This document shows, in pieces, positions 24,950 through 32,973 of a DNA stretch of 64,000 nt; the stretch's first letter is position 1, and each line of letters starts with the position of its first letter. Position numbers and translations under genes: made by a program. The stretch spans positions 1 through 64,000 of the forward strand of contig CACWQE010000007.1 of assembly GCA_902762905.1 (NCBI GenBank), read 5' to 3'. The notes beneath the pieces were generated by a model. It was not told the origin of the DNA, did not search any database, and saw only the letters and a program-made list of their open reading frames with translations. The stretch is from an uncultured Lachnospiraceae bacterium (GTDB lineage Bacteria > Bacillota > Clostridia > Lachnospirales > Lachnospiraceae).

Positions 24950-26668
24950 CTAATATTCATCTCCTGCTTCGTATACAATCTTACGCATCTCAGAAAGTGA
25001 AGTAATTCCATTCAATACATGTTTCGCACAACTCAATTTCAAGGTCATCATACCCTCTTTCAGAGCCTGTTTCTCAATCTCATTCGCCGGAGCATTCCTT
25101 GCGATAACCTGCTGTAGACTTCTTGTTACCGTCATCATCTCATACACACCGATTCGGCCGGAAAATCCGGTATCATTACAAAGTGGACATCCATTCGGCT
25201 CATAGATAACAACATCTTCTGTATTAGGATCAAGTCCAAGTAACGCTTTTTCATGATCTTCTGCGTAACGTGGCTGCTTGCAGGTGCACAGACGTCTTAC
25301 CAGTCGCTGTGCAATAACACCAACTAACGCATCACCTGCTGTATACGGTTCAATACCCATATCAATCAAACGGGTAACTGTAGAAGCTGCCGAATTCGTA
25401 TGCAATGTAGATACAACCAAGTGACCTGTGATAGCGGCCTTAACCGCAATATCTGCTGTCTCACCATCTCGAATCTCACCGATCATGATGATATCCGGAT
25501 CCTGACGCAGGATAGAACGAAGGGCAGCCGCAAATGTCATCTCAGCTTTCTCATTAACCTGACACTGATTGATACCATCAATATTCGCCTCTACCGGGTC
25601 CTCAACCGTGATAATATTAACCTCTTCTGTATTCAACTCACTCAACGCCGTATAAAGTGTAGTAGACTTACCAGAACCAGTAGGTCCGGTTACCAAAATG
25701 ATTCCATGCGGATTACTAAGAATTCCATCGAACACTTTCTCTTCTTCCGGACTGAAACCAAGTCCTGACTTCGGTCTGGTCAATCCATCCTTCGAAGTAA
25801 GACGCATAACCGTCTTCTCACCATATACCGTAGGAAGCATAGACACACGGATATCAAACTCCTTCCGGTCTACCATAATGGAGATACGACCATCCTGCGG
25901 CTTACGTTTCTCAGAAATGTCCATACCACCCATAATCTTAAGACGTGCGCAGATACCAGACAGTAAGGAATAATCATAAGACATAACCTGCTTCAATACA
26001 CCATCAATACGATACCGGACGCGAACCGAAGACTCCAACGGTTCAATATGAATATCAGACGCTCTCTGTCTGACACCACCCTCTAAGATCTGCTTAACCA
26101 GCAAAACAATTGGTGAGTTCTCAATATCCGCATTATATTCATCTTCTTCCGCCTGGGAAAGCATATCCTGTTCACGCTCTTTCCGGTACGCTTCCGCAGC
26201 CTCCATCGCCTGATGGTTACCATAATACTTACCGATAGCCTCTGTCAGATCTTCTTCCATTGCCAGCAATGGTTCAATCTGCGCACCGGTAACAATTGAC
26301 AGATCATCCACCGCCACAATATCCATCGGGTCTGCCATTGCCACCCGGAGTACATTCGGATTCGCCTCATCATATCCCAAAGGAAGCACCTTATACTTCA
26401 TAACAATATCTTCCGGTATAAGATTCAACACATCATCATCAAACTTGCATCCCTTCAGTTCTATGTACTCTACGCCTAATTGCTGTGTCAATGTCGCAAT
26501 CAGCAATTCTTTACTTATATAGCCCTCTTCAAGAAGAGTCTGACCTAACTTCTGCCCTTTCTCTTTCTGCTTGGCCAATGCCTCCTGCAACTCTTCTTCT
26601 GTGATTGCACCTGCCGCAACAAGCAAATCACCCATTCTGATCTTCTTTCTTCCTACACCAATACGCAT
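24950..26668 (-). CDS. pilB: Pilus extension ATPase PilB with MshEN domain
   Basis: A 572-residue GspE/PilB ATPase. The N-terminal ~150 residues are a MshEN domain: RMGDLLVAAGAITEEELQEA followed by KLGQTLLEEGYISKELLIAT, matching the paired R-x-G-x2-L-x3-G-x-I / L-G-x2-L-x3-G-x-I pattern of the cyclic-di-GMP-binding form. The motor has Walker A GPTGSGKST near residue 327, Walker B DPDIIMIGEIRD near 395, a His box, and a zinc-binding CTC...CPLC site. It is the first gene of the pilus cluster. The frame extends to a TTG at 26674, but the ATG at 26668 with AGAGG upstream is preferred. Confidence 0.93.
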   Translation of the reverse strand: MRIGVGRKKIRMGDLLVAAGAITEEELQEALAKQKEKGQKLGQTLLEEGYISKELLIATLTQQLGVEYIELKGCKFDDDVLNLIPEDIVMKYKVLPLGYDEANPNVLRVAMADPMDIVAVDDLSIVTGAQIEPLLAMEEDLTEAIGKYYGNHQAMEAAEAYRKEREQDMLSQAEEDEYNADIENSPIVLLVKQILEGGVRQRASDIHIEPLESSVRVRYRIDGVLKQVMSYDYSLLSGICARLKIMGGMDISEKRKPQDGRISIMVDRKEFDIRVSMLPTVYGEKTVMRLTSKDGLTRPKSGLGFSPEEEKVFDGILSNPHGIILVTGPTGSGKSTTLYTALSELNTEEVNIITVEDPVEANIDGINQCQVNEKAEMTFAAALRSILRQDPDIIMIGEIRDGETADIAVKAAITGHLVVSTLHTNSAASTVTRLIDMGIEPYTAGDALVGVIAQRLVRRLCTCKQPRYAEDHEKALLGLDPNTEDVVIYEPNGCPLCNDTGFSGRIGVYEMMTVTRSLQQVIARNAPANEIEKQALKEGMMTLKLSCAKHVLNGITSLSEMRKIVYEAGDEY

Positions 26669-26704
26669 ATGCAAAAACCTCTCATAAAATTTAATTGCTT
26701 TTAT

Positions 26705-26713
26705 TGTACCACA
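26705..26713 (-). promoter_or_regulatory. Extended -10 promoter for the pilus cluster
   Basis: On the minus strand, TGG-TACAAT (-10 at 26705-26710, extended TG at 26712-26713) lies 37 bases before the pilB ATG. The -35 match (TTCATT) is weak, which an extended -10 tolerates. Confidence 0.5.
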
Positions 26714-26779
26714 TCACCAAAAAAAATGAAATAGCAAATGTATTTTTGACGATTTGCATAAAAGAATTTGTGGAAAAGC

Positions 26780-26806
26780 ACTTTTTTGTTTTTTCTTCAT
26801 AGAATA
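26780..26806 (+). promoter_or_regulatory. Sigma-K-type promoter upstream of sigK
   Basis: AC at 26780-26781, a 16-nt spacer, then CATAGAATA at 26798-26806. This matches the mother-cell sigma-K consensus AC-N16-CATANNNTA and is one base from the sigma-E -10 CATACA.T. It sits 27 bases before the sigK start codon. Confidence 0.6.
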
Positions 26807-26832
26807 ATGAAAAGCCCTTTCAGGTGATTCTA

Positions 26833-27453
26833 ATGCAGACATTCAAGCAGCCATTATCAAAAGAATCCGAAATCTATTATCTTAAGCGCAGTAAAGCCGG
26901 GGATATTGAGGCCAGAAATATTTTGGTAGAATATAACTTGAGACTGGTTGCCCATATTGTCAAAAAGTACAATAATTTTGAACGTGACTTAGATGACCTG
27001 ATATCAATCGGAACCATCGGGCTGATCAAAGCAATCAACACTTACGATATCGAAAAAGGAAACCGTCTTGTAACATATGCCTCCCGCTGTATTGAAAACG
27101 AATTATTAATGATGCTAAGACAGGAACGTAAATGTTCCAAAGAACTGTCTTTATATGAACCGATCGGGACAGACAAAGAAGGAAACGAAATTAATCTGCT
27201 AGACATTGTAGAATGTGACAACAACGACATTGCAGAACACATTATATTAGAAGATAATATTGCTTTGTTATATCACACACTTCTCACACTTCTTGACGAA
27301 CGAGAGCGGAAGGTTCTCACGTTACGCTATGGTCTGTATGGAATACAGCCTCTCACGCAACGCGAAGTCGCTTCCGCCCTCGATATATCCCGTTCCTATG
27401 TGTCCCGCATAGAAAAAAAAGCATTAAACAAACTACGTCAATCATTCACCTGA
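26833..27453 (+). CDS. sigK: Sporulation sigma factor, SigK-like
   Basis: A 206-residue sigma-70 factor. Region 2 reads NLRLVAHIVKKYNN...DLDDLISIGTIGLIKAINTYD, then TYASRCIENELLM; region 4 ends TQREVASALDISRSYVSRIE. The segment EPIGTDKEGNEI (loop after region 2) is typical of sigma-E/K. It lacks the hydrophobic pro-sequence of Bacillus pro-sigma-K (N-terminus MQTFKQPLSKESE), as in some clostridial SigK, so it would be active without SpoIVFB cleavage. The gene is uninterrupted, with no skin element. The ATG at 26833 is chosen because AGGTGA (26822-26827) is its ribosome-binding site; the upstream GTG falls inside that site. It is divergent from pilB and convergent with the U32 gene. Confidence 0.85.
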   Translation: MQTFKQPLSKESEIYYLKRSKAGDIEARNILVEYNLRLVAHIVKKYNNFERDLDDLISIGTIGLIKAINTYDIEKGNRLVTYASRCIENELLMMLRQERKCSKELSLYEPIGTDKEGNEINLLDIVECDNNDIAEHIILEDNIALLYHTLLTLLDERERKVLTLRYGLYGIQPLTQREVASALDISRSYVSRIEKKALNKLRQSFT

Positions 27454-27457
27454 TTGA
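27438..27457 (-). terminator. Hairpin over the shared ends of sigK and the U32 gene
   Basis: TCAATCA/TGATTGA (7 bp, 6-nt loop) covers both stop codons (27442-27444 minus; 27451-27453 plus). On the minus strand it is followed by GTAGTTTGTTT and, 20 bases on, a T9 run, so it may be a weak terminator for the minus-strand operon. The plus side has no T-run. Confidence 0.4.
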
Positions 27458-28674
27458 TACCTTAAAATCGTTCCAACAGGCAGGGTACATCCAACATCGA
27501 CAGTTAATGGTTCTTTCGGATGTGGTGCACTCTCAACCAATTCCATCTTCTCATTCCAGATTGACTTCACCGGAAGAGTCCGATTGTCACCATCAAACAA
27601 CATCGCCTCAATCTGTTGTCCGACCACAAACTTATTCCTTTGGATAAATTGTATTCTTCCCTGCTCATCCACAGATTCTACCTTGCCGATATAGATATAA
27701 TCTTTGACATATTCATTATTGTCATACACTTGCTCATCCGGACCCGGTTTACCAAAATAGAACCCGGTCGTAAATTGTCTGTAGGTACACTTACCAATCT
27801 CTTCTTTGTAATACGAAAGATTCGCCTTGTACTTCTCTTCACTTTCCAGATAATCATCAATGGCTTTCCGATAGGTTCTTGCCACCGTTGCAACATATAA
27901 CGCAGTCTTCATTCGGCCTTCAATCTTAAAGCTGTCAATCCCAGCCTCAACCAATTCCGGCACATGTTCAATCATGCACAAATCCTTAGAATTAAAGATA
28001 TAGGTTCCTCTATCATCTTCTTCCACCGGGAAATATTCACCCGGTCTTTTCTCTTCCACAACACTATACTTCCATCTACAAGGATGCGTACATGCACCCT
28101 GATTCGCATCTCTGCCAGTCAAAAAATTACTAAGCAGGCAGCGTCCTGAATACGATATGCACATCGCACCGTGAATGAAACTTTCAATCTCCATATCTTC
28201 CGGAATATTTGCCCGAATTTCTTTCAATTCCTCCAGCGATAACTCTCTGGCAGAAACAACACGTTTGGCACCTAACCGATACCAGAACTGATAGATGCCA
28301 TAATTCGTATTATTTGCCTGTGTACTTACATGAAGTTCCATATCCGGCAGGATCTCTCTCGCCATAGTAAAGATTGCCGGATCCGATATAATCAGCGCAT
28401 CCACTGGAACATCCTGTAACCGTTCCAAATACGCCCGCACTCCCGGAAGATCCGCATTATGTGCAAATATATTCACTGTTACATAAAGTCTCGCCCCATG
28501 CGCATGACAATAATCACAGCCCTCTTTCATCTCATCCATCGTAAAATTGTGTGCTTTTGCGCGCAACCCAAATGCTTCTCCACCAATATACACCGCATCC
28601 GCACCATAATCCACTGCAACGCGCAGTACTTCCAGACTTCCCGCCGGAATCAATAATTCAATCTTTCTTCTCAT
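27442..28674 (-). CDS. U32 family peptidase/RNA-modification protein (YrrO/RlhA type)
   Basis: A 410-residue U32 family protein. It opens KIELLIPAGSLEVLRVAVDYGADAVYIGG and has the family signature E-S-F-I-H-G-A-M-C-I-S-Y-S-G-R-C. Later cysteines in GACTHPCRW and in KDLCMI complete the set thought to bind an iron-sulfur cluster. Relatives (TrhP/YrrN-YrrO, RlhA) take part in 5-hydroxylation of tRNA U34 or 23S rRNA C2501 using prephenate. The neighbour trmR methylates the resulting ho5U34, which favours the tRNA role. AAGGAAAAG precedes the ATG. Its last 12 bases overlap the end of sigK. Confidence 0.85.
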   Translation of the reverse strand: MRRKIELLIPAGSLEVLRVAVDYGADAVYIGGEAFGLRAKAHNFTMDEMKEGCDYCHAHGARLYVTVNIFAHNADLPGVRAYLERLQDVPVDALIISDPAIFTMAREILPDMELHVSTQANNTNYGIYQFWYRLGAKRVVSARELSLEELKEIRANIPEDMEIESFIHGAMCISYSGRCLLSNFLTGRDANQGACTHPCRWKYSVVEEKRPGEYFPVEEDDRGTYIFNSKDLCMIEHVPELVEAGIDSFKIEGRMKTALYVATVARTYRKAIDDYLESEEKYKANLSYYKEEIGKCTYRQFTTGFYFGKPGPDEQVYDNNEYVKDYIYIGKVESVDEQGRIQFIQRNKFVVGQQIEAMLFDGDNRTLPVKSIWNEKMELVESAPHPKEPLTVDVGCTLPVGTILRYQSGE

Positions 28675-28756
28675 CGCCTTTTCCTTCTATCCAACAGCAA
28701 TCATCACATTATTCTATTCGTTAATCAACTATATATTTTGTAGTTATTTCATGCAA

Positions 28757-29401
28757 TTACAACATCTTAACCGATAAGGACACACCGTCTCCTAACGGAA
28801 TAATAGACGTCTCCAATTCTTCATGTTTCTTCAATGTATACAAATACTCACGCATTCGGCTATGTATGGTCCGATTCCGTCGTTCCACCACATATTTCGA
28901 ATCCAGAACCTCTCCATCCTGTAGAACATTATCCGATATCAACACACCACCTTTTCGAAGAAGCCGAATTACATCCGGGAGAAAATGAATATACTGTCCT
29001 TTGGCAGCATCCATAAAAATCAAATCATAAGAACCTTGTAATTCTTTCAATATATCAGCCGCATCCCCTTCTAATAATGTGATGCAATCTTCTTTTGCTG
29101 CTCTTTTAAAATTCTCTTTGGCTTTTGCAATTCGCGGTTCCCATTTCTCGATCGTTGTGATATGTCCATTTTCAGGAAGAAACTGACTCATATAAATTGC
29201 CGAAAAACCAACCGCAGTTCCTACTTCCAAGATCTGTTGTGGTCTCTGGATCAACAACATTGTCTTCATCCATTCTTTGGTTTCTTTCCGTATGATTGGC
29301 ACTCCATCCCGAAGTGCCTCCTCCTCAATCTGGCCAACAACTCCCGTCTCATCTGCATTCATTGAGTTGATAAAAGAAGTAATCCTTTCTTCCACTATCA
29401 T
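28757..29401 (-). CDS. trmR: tRNA 5-hydroxyuridine methyltransferase TrmR (YrrM)
   Basis: A 214-residue class I SAM-dependent O-methyltransferase. Motif I reads ILEVGTAVGFSAIYMSQFLP, motif II ITTIEKWEPR, and the metal/substrate-binding DLIFMDAAKGQYIHFL segment is the O-methyltransferase-3 hallmark, followed by LISDNVLQDGEV. In Bacillus the orthologue methylates 5-hydroxyuridine at tRNA position 34. The start overlaps the stop of the preceding gene by 4 bp (ATGA), indicating translational coupling. The U32 gene follows in the same operon. Confidence 0.85.
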   Translation of the reverse strand: MIVEERITSFINSMNADETGVVGQIEEEALRDGVPIIRKETKEWMKTMLLIQRPQQILEVGTAVGFSAIYMSQFLPENGHITTIEKWEPRIAKAKENFKRAAKEDCITLLEGDAADILKELQGSYDLIFMDAAKGQYIHFLPDVIRLLRKGGVLISDNVLQDGEVLDSKYVVERRNRTIHSRMREYLYTLKKHEELETSIIPLGDGVSLSVKML

Positions 29402-29784
29402 GATGTTTCCTCACTTTGTATTCCACATATCTTCTTGCAGATCGCATCTGCTGACATTCCAGGACTCAATTGGTAAGTTCCCGCCAATATCTTACGATTA
29501 TACTTTCCTAAATATAATCTTGCCAGAAATAGCTTATCGTCTTCAACAATCCCATTACTCTCCATCGCCAAAGCAATCTGTCTTGCATTCTCTCCCTGTT
29601 CTATCGTAACCGTCATAACATCCTGTGACGCAGGCACATATGGTATATCCGCAAACACTTTATAAGAGAACTGATAACACCACACAAAGCCTTCTACCAG
29701 AACAAACAACAAGATTACATTGATCAGTGTTCGAAGACTAATCTGCAATATAACTTTTGACCTATCTTCCCGTTCTCCTGCCAT
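29398..29784 (-). CDS. Short MltG-like membrane protein (YrrL region)
   Basis: A 128-residue bitopic protein: transmembrane helix at ~20-38 (LINVILLFVLVEGFVWCYQF), then an MltG-type N-terminal domain (VTIEQGENARQIALAMESNG, GTYQLSPGMSADAI). The position matches yrrL/mltG in the yrr cluster. However, the lytic transglycosylase catalytic domain, normally ~200 further residues, is absent, and the gene ends cleanly at an ATGA overlap with trmR rather than in a frameshift. It may act as a peptidoglycan-binding partner or be an evolutionarily shortened form; it cannot be a transglycosylase on its own. Confidence 0.7.
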   Translation of the reverse strand: MAGEREDRSKVILQISLRTLINVILLFVLVEGFVWCYQFSYKVFADIPYVPASQDVMTVTIEQGENARQIALAMESNGIVEDDKLFLARLYLGKYNRKILAGTYQLSPGMSADAICKKICGIQSEETS

Positions 29785-29792
29785 CTTTCATC

Positions 29793-30128
29793 CTACTCCA
29801 TATAACTGTAATCTAATTCCAGACCGTCTGCTATTGTCTCGTATACCATAGCCATCTTTCTCGTAAGAACCTGTTCTGCAACCAGAAATTCGTTCACTGC
29901 CGGATTACGCAACACAGGTTCAAATTCTAAACTCAAGTTATGAATCTCCTGATATCGGTTCACTCCATCATCGTAGCTTTGCAACTCATAATTACGTCTG
30001 CGAAACTCATTCATTTTCCCGTATAACTCCTGATCCATCATAACCCTCTTTCTGGCATCCTGATATCGGTTATACTCTTCACTATTCTTAATTACCTGAT
30101 TCAACTGCTTGGCTTCCGCTACGATCAT
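29793..30128 (-). CDS. YlbF/YmcA family protein
   Basis: A 111-residue, mostly alpha-helical protein of the YlbF/YmcA (Com_YlbF) family: AKQLNQVIKNSEEYNRYQDA, MNEFRRRNYELQ, then the C-terminal segment LVAEQVLTRKMAMVYETIAD. In Bacillus, YlbF, YmcA and YaaT form the Y-complex that works with RNase Y in mRNA maturation and affects competence, biofilm and sporulation. The neighbouring RNase J gene fits an RNA-decay context. The start at 30128 is chosen because AGAGGTGA overlaps the alternative GTG at 30137. It sits 8 bp upstream of the MltG-like gene. Confidence 0.75.
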   Translation of the reverse strand: MIVAEAKQLNQVIKNSEEYNRYQDARKRVMMDQELYGKMNEFRRRNYELQSYDDGVNRYQEIHNLSLEFEPVLRNPAVNEFLVAEQVLTRKMAMVYETIADGLELDYSYME

Positions 30129-30159
30129 GATTCTCACCTCTTCTTCCTATCCGTTACAA

Positions 30160-31863
30160 TTACACCTCTGTAATGATTGGTAAGATCATCGGATTTCTCT
30201 TTGTACGTTTCCACAAGAACTCACCTAAATCATCTTTGATGGATGTTTTAATCTTACCCCAGTCTGTTACATTATGATCCAGGCAACGATTCAAGGCATC
30301 TTCTACCACATCATGACATTCTTCCATCAAATTCTCAGATTCTCTCACATAAACAAAACCTCTTGATACAATATCCGGTCCCGCCACTAAAAGATTACTA
30401 TGTTTTTCCAGTGTAACTACCACAATTATCAAACCATTCTGTGATAAATGTTGACGATCCCTTAATACAATATTACCAACATCTCCTACGCCCAGACCAT
30501 CTACCAGTATTCCCTGTGATGTCACATGTCCTGTCACCTTAACATTATCTTTTGAAAGTTCCAATACACTACCATTATTCATGATCACGATATGATCTTT
30601 GTCAACACCCATCTCCTGTGCAAGTTCTGCATGTCTCTTCAAATGACGATACTCGCCATGTACCGGAATTGCATATTGCGGTTTGGTCAAGGCATAGATT
30701 AATTTCAGTTCCTCCTGGCAGGCATGCCCGGAAACATGTGTATCCTGAAAGATTACCTTTGCACCCTTCATCTCCAATTCATTGATGATCTTATTGATTG
30801 CCTTCTCATTACCCGGGATCGGGCTTGAACTTAATATTACAGTATCTCCCGGTGTAATGCTGACCTTACTATGGATATTAGCCGCGATACGGCTAAGCGC
30901 TGCCATATTCTCACCCTGACTACCTGTTGTAATCAATACAATCTGTTCATCTGGATAATTCTTCATCTGTTCAATACCAATCAACGTATTGTCCGGAATC
31001 TGAATAAATCCAAGTTCTGTTGCAGTATTAATTACATTAACCATGCTACGACCTTCGATCACAACCTTACGTCCATACTTATCTGCACTATTAATAATCT
31101 GCTGCACACGATCCACATTCGATGCAAATGTTGCAATAATCAATCGATTATTCTTATTCTCCGCAAACAGAACATCAAAGGTATGTCCTACTTTCTTCTC
31201 ACTTGGTGTAAATCCCGGACGCTCTACATTCGTAGAATCAGCCATCAAAGCGAGTACACCCTTCTTACCAAGTTCTGCATATCTCTGTAAATCAATTGTC
31301 TCTCCAAATACCGGTGTGAAATCCACCTTAAAATCTCCCGTATGCACCAGAATTCCCGCTGGCGTATAGATAGCAAGACCAGAAGAATCAGGAATGGAAT
31401 GATTTGAACGGATAAACTCAATTCGAAAACATCCCAGATTAATCGTCTGACCATGCTTGACAACTTTGCGTTTTACATTATTAAGCAGATTATGTTCTCT
31501 TAACTTATTATCAATCAGTCCCATTGTAAGCTTTGTTGCATAAATTGGGATATTGATTTCCTTCTCTACATAAGGAATTGCACCAATATGATCCTCATGT
31601 CCATGTGTCACAACAAGACCCTTCACCTTGTCAATGTTATCCTTAAGATATGAGACATCCGGAATAACCAGATCAATTCCTAACATGTCTTCTTCCGGAA
31701 ATGCCAGACCACAATCGATTACTACAATCGTATCCTCATACTCAATCGCAGTAATATTCATGCCAATCTGCTCAAGACCTCCTAAAGGAATAATCTTCAC
31801 GCTGGGAGCCTGCTCTGTTTTTCCCTTTCTGGCAAACTCACCCTTCTTTGTATTCATTTTCAA
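30160..31863 (-). CDS. rnjA: Ribonuclease J
   Basis: A 567-residue metallo-beta-lactamase/beta-CASP RNase with 5'-exo and endo activity. Motifs: the opening VKIIPLGGLEQIGMNITAIE; motif II THGHEDHIGAIPYV; motif III SNHSIPDSSGLAI; motif IV HTGDFKVDFTP; beta-CASP part TGSQGENMAALSRIA; HVSGHACQEELKL; IPVHGEYRHLKRHAELA; and a C-terminal dimerisation domain. Length is normal. The start is either a TTG (31863), overlapping the DUF1292 stop as TTGA and 6 bases after GGAGGT, or the ATG at 31857, 12 bases after it; the TTG spacing is better. Confidence 0.93.
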   Translation of the reverse strand: MKMNTKKGEFARKGKTEQAPSVKIIPLGGLEQIGMNITAIEYEDTIVVIDCGLAFPEEDMLGIDLVIPDVSYLKDNIDKVKGLVVTHGHEDHIGAIPYVEKEINIPIYATKLTMGLIDNKLREHNLLNNVKRKVVKHGQTINLGCFRIEFIRSNHSIPDSSGLAIYTPAGILVHTGDFKVDFTPVFGETIDLQRYAELGKKGVLALMADSTNVERPGFTPSEKKVGHTFDVLFAENKNNRLIIATFASNVDRVQQIINSADKYGRKVVIEGRSMVNVINTATELGFIQIPDNTLIGIEQMKNYPDEQIVLITTGSQGENMAALSRIAANIHSKVSITPGDTVILSSSPIPGNEKAINKIINELEMKGAKVIFQDTHVSGHACQEELKLIYALTKPQYAIPVHGEYRHLKRHAELAQEMGVDKDHIVIMNNGSVLELSKDNVKVTGHVTSQGILVDGLGVGDVGNIVLRDRQHLSQNGLIIVVVTLEKHSNLLVAGPDIVSRGFVYVRESENLMEECHDVVEDALNRCLDHNVTDWGKIKTSIKDDLGEFLWKRTKRNPMILPIITEV

Positions 31864-32141
31864 AACTCTACCTCCATATCACTGTCTTCCAACAACTCTT
31901 CAAATATTGGAAACAAATTCTCTAATTCTTTCTCATCATCAATAAATGTGTACGTACCAAATTCTGTATCCTGTCCTTCTTCCTCTTCTTTAAGGATATA
32001 GCAATCTCCTTCCTCTTCACCGTCATCCGCCGGTGCCACCAGATAATACGTAACTCCCATTAGCTGCGTCTGTTCTAATACATAGAATTCCACTTCTTCA
32101 CCATCATCAAACGTAATTACAATTGTCTCTAATTCTTCCAT
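31860..32141 (-). CDS. DUF1292 protein (YrzB)
   Basis: A 93-residue acidic protein of the DUF1292/YrzB family: METIVITFDDGEE-like opening (MEELETIVITFDDGEEVEF), then YLVAPADDGEEEGDCYILK and FVIDDEKEL-type ending (YTFIDDEKELENLFPIFEEL). Function unknown. Always found next to ruvX/ireB in Firmicutes, as here. The AAAGGAAAG site is spaced for the ATG at 32141; the reading frame is open further upstream (to 32174), where it runs into the ruvX end. Confidence 0.88.
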   Translation of the reverse strand: MEELETIVITFDDGEEVEFYVLEQTQLMGVTYYLVAPADDGEEEGDCYILKEEEEGQDTEFGTYTFIDDEKELENLFPIFEELLEDSDMEVEF

Positions 32142-32157
32142 ATTCTTTCCTTTCTCT

Positions 32158-32580
32158 TTACAACGGGTGTGCATCTAAATAACTTTGCAAGATCACCGCT
32201 GCTGCCATCTTATCTACATATTCTTTTCGATTCTCACGACGCACGCCTGACTCAATCAAAATACGCTCTGATTCTACTGTTGATAATCGCTCATCCTGTA
32301 ATACAACTTCTAAACCTGTTCTTCGTTCCAAGTGTTCCTTGAATTCTTCTGTAGCTTTTGCTCTCGTCCCTACCGTATTATTCATATTCTTCGGATATCC
32401 AAGCACAACAAAAGAAACCTTATACTCGTCAATGATCTCTTCAATCTTAGCTAAGGTCTTTCGTAACTTATTCTCCGACTTTCTTTCTATGGTCATAATA
32501 GGCTGCGCAGTAATTCCCAATTCATCACTCAAGGCTACACCAACCGTCTTAGTACCATAATCCAGTCCTAAAATCCGCAT
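32158..32580 (-). CDS. ruvX: Holliday junction resolvase-like / pre-16S rRNA nuclease RuvX (YqgF)
   Basis: A 140-residue RNase H-fold protein. It opens [20 protein letters not shown] (first catalytic Asp in LDYG), has [18 protein letters not shown], the ERL motif in [15 protein letters not shown], and ends with [14 protein letters not shown] (last catalytic Asp). In E. coli YqgF matures the 16S rRNA 5' end. AGGAG sits 7 bases before the ATG at 32580, which is therefore chosen over the longer frame. Fixed neighbour order ireB-ruvX-DUF1292 as in Bacillus yrzL-yrrK-yrzB. Confidence 0.92.
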   Translation of the reverse strand: MRILGLDYGTKTVGVALSDELGITAQPIMTIERKSENKLRKTLAKIEEIIDEYKVSFVVLGYPKNMNNTVGTRAKATEEFKEHLERRTGLEVVLQDERLSTVESERILIESGVRRENRKEYVDKMAAAVILQSYLDAHPL

Positions 32581-32645
32581 CTTCTGTCTCCTAATAGATT
32601 CATTCTGTTCTGAATCGTACCGCAAACAAGATTGTTAGATCGAAT

Positions 32646-32912
32646 CTACTTCAATCTTGTCTCGATATAATTCTCCAACAGAACTTCGATAATCTCATCT
32701 CTCTCTGCCTTCATAATTAAACTTCTTGCATTCTTATAACTTGTAATATACGTAGGATCTCCACTGATAATATATCCTACGATCTGGCTAACCGGGTTAT
32801 AGCCTTTCTCAGACAATGCCGTATATACCTGTGCAAGAATATCTGTCACTGGCAGGTTGTTATCTTTCACTACTTCAACAAATTGTGTATTAAATGTATT
32901 CTGATTATTCAT
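32646..32912 (-). CDS. ireB: IreB family regulatory protein (UPF0297, YrzL)
   Basis: An 88-residue protein of the UPF0297/IreB family: ILAQVYTALSEKGYNPVSQI, VGYIISGDPTYITSYKNAR and a C-terminal EIIEVLLENYIE. In Enterococcus IreB is phosphorylated by the PASTA kinase IreK on N-terminal threonines and limits cephalosporin resistance. Here the N-terminus MNNQNTFNTQF carries two threonines that could serve. Three starts are close together (GTG 32921, ATG 32918, ATG 32912); AAGGA is best spaced for 32912. It precedes ruvX. Confidence 0.9.
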   Translation of the reverse strand: MNNQNTFNTQFVEVVKDNNLPVTDILAQVYTALSEKGYNPVSQIVGYIISGDPTYITSYKNARSLIMKAERDEIIEVLLENYIETRLK

Positions 32913-32973
32913 AACCATCACGTCCTTATCTCGATACCTATATGATAATATAATTTTACAAAAGTTGCAAGTT

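Noticed and set aside
26833-27453. skin-type element interrupting sigK
   Set aside because: The gene is continuous from start to stop with all sigma regions present.
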